7,159 bases of DNA from Clostridiales bacterium (lineage in GTDB: Bacteria > Bacillota > Clostridia > Oscillospirales > Oscillospiraceae). Position numbers and translations under genes: made by a program. The notes under the pieces were generated by a model, which was not told the DNA's origin, did not search any database, and worked only from the letters and a program-made list of their open reading frames with translations. Position 1 is the stretch's first letter. Each line of letters opens with the position of its first letter. Positions 4,650-7,159 of this stretch are shown piece by piece. The stretch lies in contig JAJQHP010000120.1 of the NCBI GenBank assembly GCA_021199695.1, forward strand, positions 1 to 7,159, read 5' to 3'.

Positions 4650-6485
4650 ATGACGCCGGAACAGGCCCTCAAACAATATTTTGGCTATGACCGGTTCCGG
4701 CCCTACCAGGAGCAGGTGGTCCGGGCCATCCTCTCCCGCCGGGACGTGCTGGCGGTGATGCCCACCGGGGCGGGGAAGTCCGTCTGCTATCAGCTCCCCG
4801 CCGTCATGCTGGAGGGCGTCACCCTGGTCATATCCCCGCTGATTTCTCTGATGCAGGACCAGGTCCAGGCTCTCATCCAGGCGGGCATCCGGGCGGCCTG
4901 GATCAACAGCACCCTGACGCCCCGGCAGCAGCAGCTGGCCCTGGAGAGGGCCGGTCAGGGGGCCTATCAGATCATCTACGTCGCCCCGGAGCGGCTGGGC
5001 CTGCCCGGCTTCCGGCGGTTTGCCCAGCAGACCCCCATCTCCCTGGTGACGGTGGACGAGGCCCACTGCATCTCCCAGTGGGGCCACGACTTCCGCCCAA
5101 GCTATCTGGAGATCGCGGATTTCCTGGCGAGCCTGCCCCAGCGGCCCCCGGTGGCCGCCTTTACCGCCACCGCCACTCAGTCCGTCCGGGAGGACATCGT
5201 TCGCTCCCTGGAGCTGCAAGACCCCCTCACCTTCGTCTCCGGCTTCGACCGGCCCAACCTGTATTTTGAGGTGCGGGAGTCCTCTCACCGGGACCGGGAC
5301 GTGCTGGAGACGCTGGCCCGTTTCCCGGACCGCTCCGGCATCATCTACTGTCTCTCCCGGAAGAAGGTGGAGGAGCTGTGCCAGCTTCTGTGCGACAACG
5401 GCTACCCCGCCACCCGGTATCACGCCGGGCTGGAGCCCCAGGAGCGGCGGCAGAACCAGGAGGACTTTCTCTACGACCGGTGTACCGTCATGGTGGCCAC
5501 CAACGCTTTTGGCATGGGCATCGACAAGTCCAACGTGGGCTTTGTCATCCACTGCGGTATGCCCGGCAGTCTGGAGAGCTACTATCAGGAGGCGGGCCGG
5601 GCCGGTCGGGACGGCAGTCCCGCCCAGTGCATCCTGCTCTTCCAGCGTCGGGACATCGCCACCAACCGCTACTTCATCGAGCAGGGGGAGGAGGGGGGCG
5701 ACCTCACCCCGGAACAGAGCCGGTCGCTCAAACAGCACGACCTCCGGCGTCTCCAGAAAATGGTGCATTACTGCTCTGACCCCGGCTGTCTCCGCCATGC
5801 CCTGCTCTCTTACTTTGGGGAGCAGTCCCCCGACCGGTGCGACAACTGCTCCAACTGTCTGGGGGGACAGGCCCCGGAGGACGTGACCGCCGAGGGACGG
5901 CAGTTCGTCTACTGCGTGGCCCTGCTCTCCCGGGAGGGACGGGCCTTTGGCTCCAAGGCCATCATCAACATTCTGCTGGGCACGGAGGACCCTGCCATCG
6001 ACTGGCTCCGGCCCCGGCGGCTGGACTGCTGGGGGGCGCTGGCGGGGACCTCTCCCGCAAAGCTCCGTCGGGTGGCCGCCGCCCTGGAGGACCAGGGCTT
6101 TCTCCGCCGGACAGAGGGGGAGCGTCCCGTGCTGGAGCTGACCCGGCAGGCCCCGTCCCTGGTCTCCGGCAAGGCCCGCCTCACCGTCAAGGCCCAGACC
6201 ACCAAAAAGGAGCGACGCAAGGTGCAGGCCCAGGTCTCCGGCAGCCCGGACAGCCCTCTGTTCCCCGTCCTCCGGGAGGTGCGCGCCCGTCTGGCCAGGG
6301 CGGAGTCTGTCCCCGCCTTTATCATCTTCAACGACGCCACCCTCCGGGAGCTGTGCCGGGTGCAGCCCAGGAGCCGGGAGGAGTTCCTCCAGGTCAAGGG
6401 GGTGGGGGCGAAAAAGGCGGAGCGGTACGCCGCCCCCTTTCTGGAGGCCATCCGCAGCTACCAGACAAATCCCTCCAAGGAGTGA
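4650..6485 (+). CDS. recQ: ATP-dependent DNA helicase RecQ
   Basis: A 611-residue 3'-5' DNA helicase acting in recombination and replication-fork repair. Domains in order: SF2 helicase core with Walker A PTGAGKS (38-44), DEAH (136-139) running into the aromatic-rich loop CISQWGHDFRPSY, TATAT (172-176) and motif VI QEAGRAGRDG (313-322); RecQ-Ct zinc subdomain with Cys380, Cys397, Cys400 and Cys403; winged helix (about 410-505); and a C-terminal HRDC domain (about 536-604, with VKGVGAKKAERY). The length equals that of E. coli RecQ (about 610) and the zinc cysteines fall at the same numbers. This, with AAAGGA 8 nt upstream, selects the start at 4650 over an in-frame ATG at 4599 that would add 17 unlikely residues. 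A basic segment (510-525) links winged helix and HRDC. The Nudix gene follows after 5 bases with its ribosome-binding site inside recQ, so they form an operon. No clear promoter was found in the 77-base divergent gap. Confidence 0.97.
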   Translation: MTPEQALKQYFGYDRFRPYQEQVVRAILSRRDVLAVMPTGAGKSVCYQLPAVMLEGVTLVISPLISLMQDQVQALIQAGIRAAWINSTLTPRQQQLALERAGQGAYQIIYVAPERLGLPGFRRFAQQTPISLVTVDEAHCISQWGHDFRPSYLEIADFLASLPQRPPVAAFTATATQSVREDIVRSLELQDPLTFVSGFDRPNLYFEVRESSHRDRDVLETLARFPDRSGIIYCLSRKKVEELCQLLCDNGYPATRYHAGLEPQERRQNQEDFLYDRCTVMVATNAFGMGIDKSNVGFVIHCGMPGSLESYYQEAGRAGRDGSPAQCILLFQRRDIATNRYFIEQGEEGGDLTPEQSRSLKQHDLRRLQKMVHYCSDPGCLRHALLSYFGEQSPDRCDNCSNCLGGQAPEDVTAEGRQFVYCVALLSREGRAFGSKAIINILLGTEDPAIDWLRPRRLDCWGALAGTSPAKLRRVAAALEDQGFLRRTEGERPVLELTRQAPSLVSGKARLTVKAQTTKKERRKVQAQVSGSPDSPLFPVLREVRARLARAESVPAFIIFNDATLRELCRVQPRSREEFLQVKGVGAKKAERYAAPFLEAIRSYQTNPSKE

Positions 6486-6490
6486 TCGCC

Positions 6491-6988
6491 ATGAAAAACA
6501 CCACCCTCTGTTACATCCAGCGGGAGGACGAATACCTGATGCTCCACCGCGTCAAAAAGGCCCACGACCTGAACCACGACAAGTGGATCGGCGTGGGCGG
6601 CAAGTGCGAGGAGAACGAGAGCCCCGAGGAGTGTCTGCTCCGGGAGTGCTGGGAGGAGACGGGTCTGACCCTCACCGACTACCGCTACCGGGGACTGGTC
6701 ACCTTCGTCTCCGACGAGTGGGAGGGGGAGTATATGCACCTGTTCACCGCCGAGGGCTTCACCGGGACGGTAGGCCCCTGCAACGAGGGGGTGCTGGAGT
6801 GGATCGGCAAGGACGCTCTCCGGGCCCTCCCCATGTGGGAGGGGGACCATATCTTTCTCGACCTGCTGGAGACGGAGGCCCCCTTCTTCTCCCTCAAGCT
6901 GGAATACCGGGGGGACAGTCTGGCCTGCGCCGCCCTGGAGGGCGAGGCCCTGGAGCTGCCCTATCAGGGGGAGTTCCGGCTGGGGTGA
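6491..6988 (+). CDS. Nudix hydrolase, MutT/8-oxo-dGTP diphosphatase type
   Basis: A 165-residue Nudix hydrolase. The Nudix box GKCEENE...RECWEETGL spans residues 37-59 and fits GX5EX7REUXEEXGU, with Glu52, Glu55 and Glu56 as expected metal ligands; the U position is Cys53, a tolerated variation. The N-terminal NTTLCYIQREDEYLMLHRVKK and the later FVSDEWEGEYMHLF are typical of Firmicute proteins annotated as 8-oxo-dGTP diphosphatase, which hydrolyse oxidised nucleoside triphosphates to monophosphates. Substrate assignment is by family resemblance only. The 3' part of recQ supplies AAGGAG (6477-6482), 8 nt before the ATG, so translation is probably coupled. The same frame stays open back to 5837, but that upstream part is a shadow of recQ. 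Pairing with recQ suits a genome-maintenance unit. Bases 6989-7087 after it contain no gene that I can support, only a short CCCC-GAA-GGGG hairpin. Confidence 0.92.
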   Translation: MKNTTLCYIQREDEYLMLHRVKKAHDLNHDKWIGVGGKCEENESPEECLLRECWEETGLTLTDYRYRGLVTFVSDEWEGEYMHLFTAEGFTGTVGPCNEGVLEWIGKDALRALPMWEGDHIFLDLLETEAPFFSLKLEYRGDSLACAALEGEALELPYQGEFRLG

Positions 6989-7087
6989 CGGCTCCGCGCA
7001 GCGCCCTTCCGACCGGGACCCGCAAAGCCCCGAAGGGGGGAACGGCCCCTGACACGATCGGCCGAAGCGTTCAAGGGCTTGAATAAC

Positions 7088-7123
7088 AAAAAGCACCGAA
7101 ACATTGCCGTTTCGGTGCTTTTT
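7088..7123 (+). terminator. Strong intrinsic terminator, probably bidirectional
   Basis: AAAAAGCACCGAAAC (7088-7102) pairs perfectly with GTTTCGGTGCTTTTT (7109-7123) around the loop ATTGCC, giving a 15-bp stem. The stem ends in U5 in the forward direction and, because of the A5 arm, in U5 on the minus strand too. It lies 100 bases after the Nudix stop and probably ends the recQ-Nudix transcript. Its symmetry suggests a convergent gene beyond the window edge. Bases 7124-7159 show no feature. Confidence 0.9.
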
Positions 7124-7159
7124 ACATCCAATTTCATACATCGCAGCCCTGTTTGAGAT

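Noticed and set aside
2948..4672. 574-residue open frame on the minus strand across fprA
   Set aside because: Antisense shadow of fprA and of the genes around it: it covers the complete fprA with its diiron and flavodoxin motifs, crosses a terminator and has Gly/Val/Asp/His-rich composition with no recognisable domain.
4632..5798. 388-residue minus-strand frame over recQ
   Set aside because: Shadow of the recQ helicase core; no family motifs and no ribosome-binding site logic.
5837..6988. 383-residue forward frame that includes the Nudix protein
   Set aside because: Residues before 6491 are an off-frame reading of recQ (Gly/Pro/Arg-rich, no motifs). The ribosome-binding site and family start support 6491.
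6458..7141. 227-residue minus-strand frame over the Nudix gene
   Set aside because: It runs through the terminator at 7088-7123 and lacks recognisable domains; antisense shadow.

Overview
The window looks like a GC-rich, strictly anaerobic Firmicute of the Oscillospiraceae/Ruminococcaceae type (Flavonifractor or Pseudoflavonifractor-like). This is inferred from the gene set (rubrerythrin, FprA flavodiiron protein, YlmC/YmxH sporulation protein), the strong GGAGG ribosome-binding sites, and the high-GC third codon positions, which leave long open frames on the opposite strand. No genus can be fixed from the sequence alone. I see no large unknown system. Most genes are recognisable housekeeping or stress genes; the least explained part is a family of structured intergenic repeats.

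Layout. 1-187 (minus) is the N-terminal part of rubrerythrin, cut by the window edge, with a near-consensus promoter at 251-279. The 503-base gap 188-690 holds that promoter, a 214-bp hairpin-rich palindromic repeat (307-520), a featureless pyrimidine-rich stretch (about 521-610) and a good forward promoter (614-642). 691-1428 encodes a winged-helix protein with a C-terminal tail like phage or plasmid replisome organisers. A promoter embedded in an inverted repeat (1452-1493) precedes a two-gene unit: a YgjP-type metal-dependent hydrolase (1529-2071) and a divergent PdxT-like glutamine amidotransferase (2078-2662). The 423-base gap 2663-3085 holds a half copy (2672-2770) and a full, inverted copy (2776-2987) of the same repeat, then an extended -10 promoter for fprA.

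fprA (3086-4249) ends in a strong intrinsic terminator that abuts the convergent YlmC/YmxH-family gene (4300-4572, minus). Divergent from that gene, recQ (4650-6485) and a Nudix hydrolase (6491-6988) form a tightly coupled pair. A 15-bp stem terminator (7088-7123) closes the window.

How the genes fit together (inference): rubrerythrin removes peroxide and FprA reduces oxygen or nitric oxide, the usual oxygen-tolerance tools of anaerobes. The RecQ-Nudix pair would repair DNA and clean the nucleotide pool. The winged-helix protein, the YgjP-like enzyme and the orphan PdxT-like protein have no clear functional tie to these.

The most interesting signal is the intergenic repeat. It has modules A and B arranged head to head, imperfect terminal inverted repeats, and inner hairpins whose stem sequence changes between copies while base pairing and loop class are kept.
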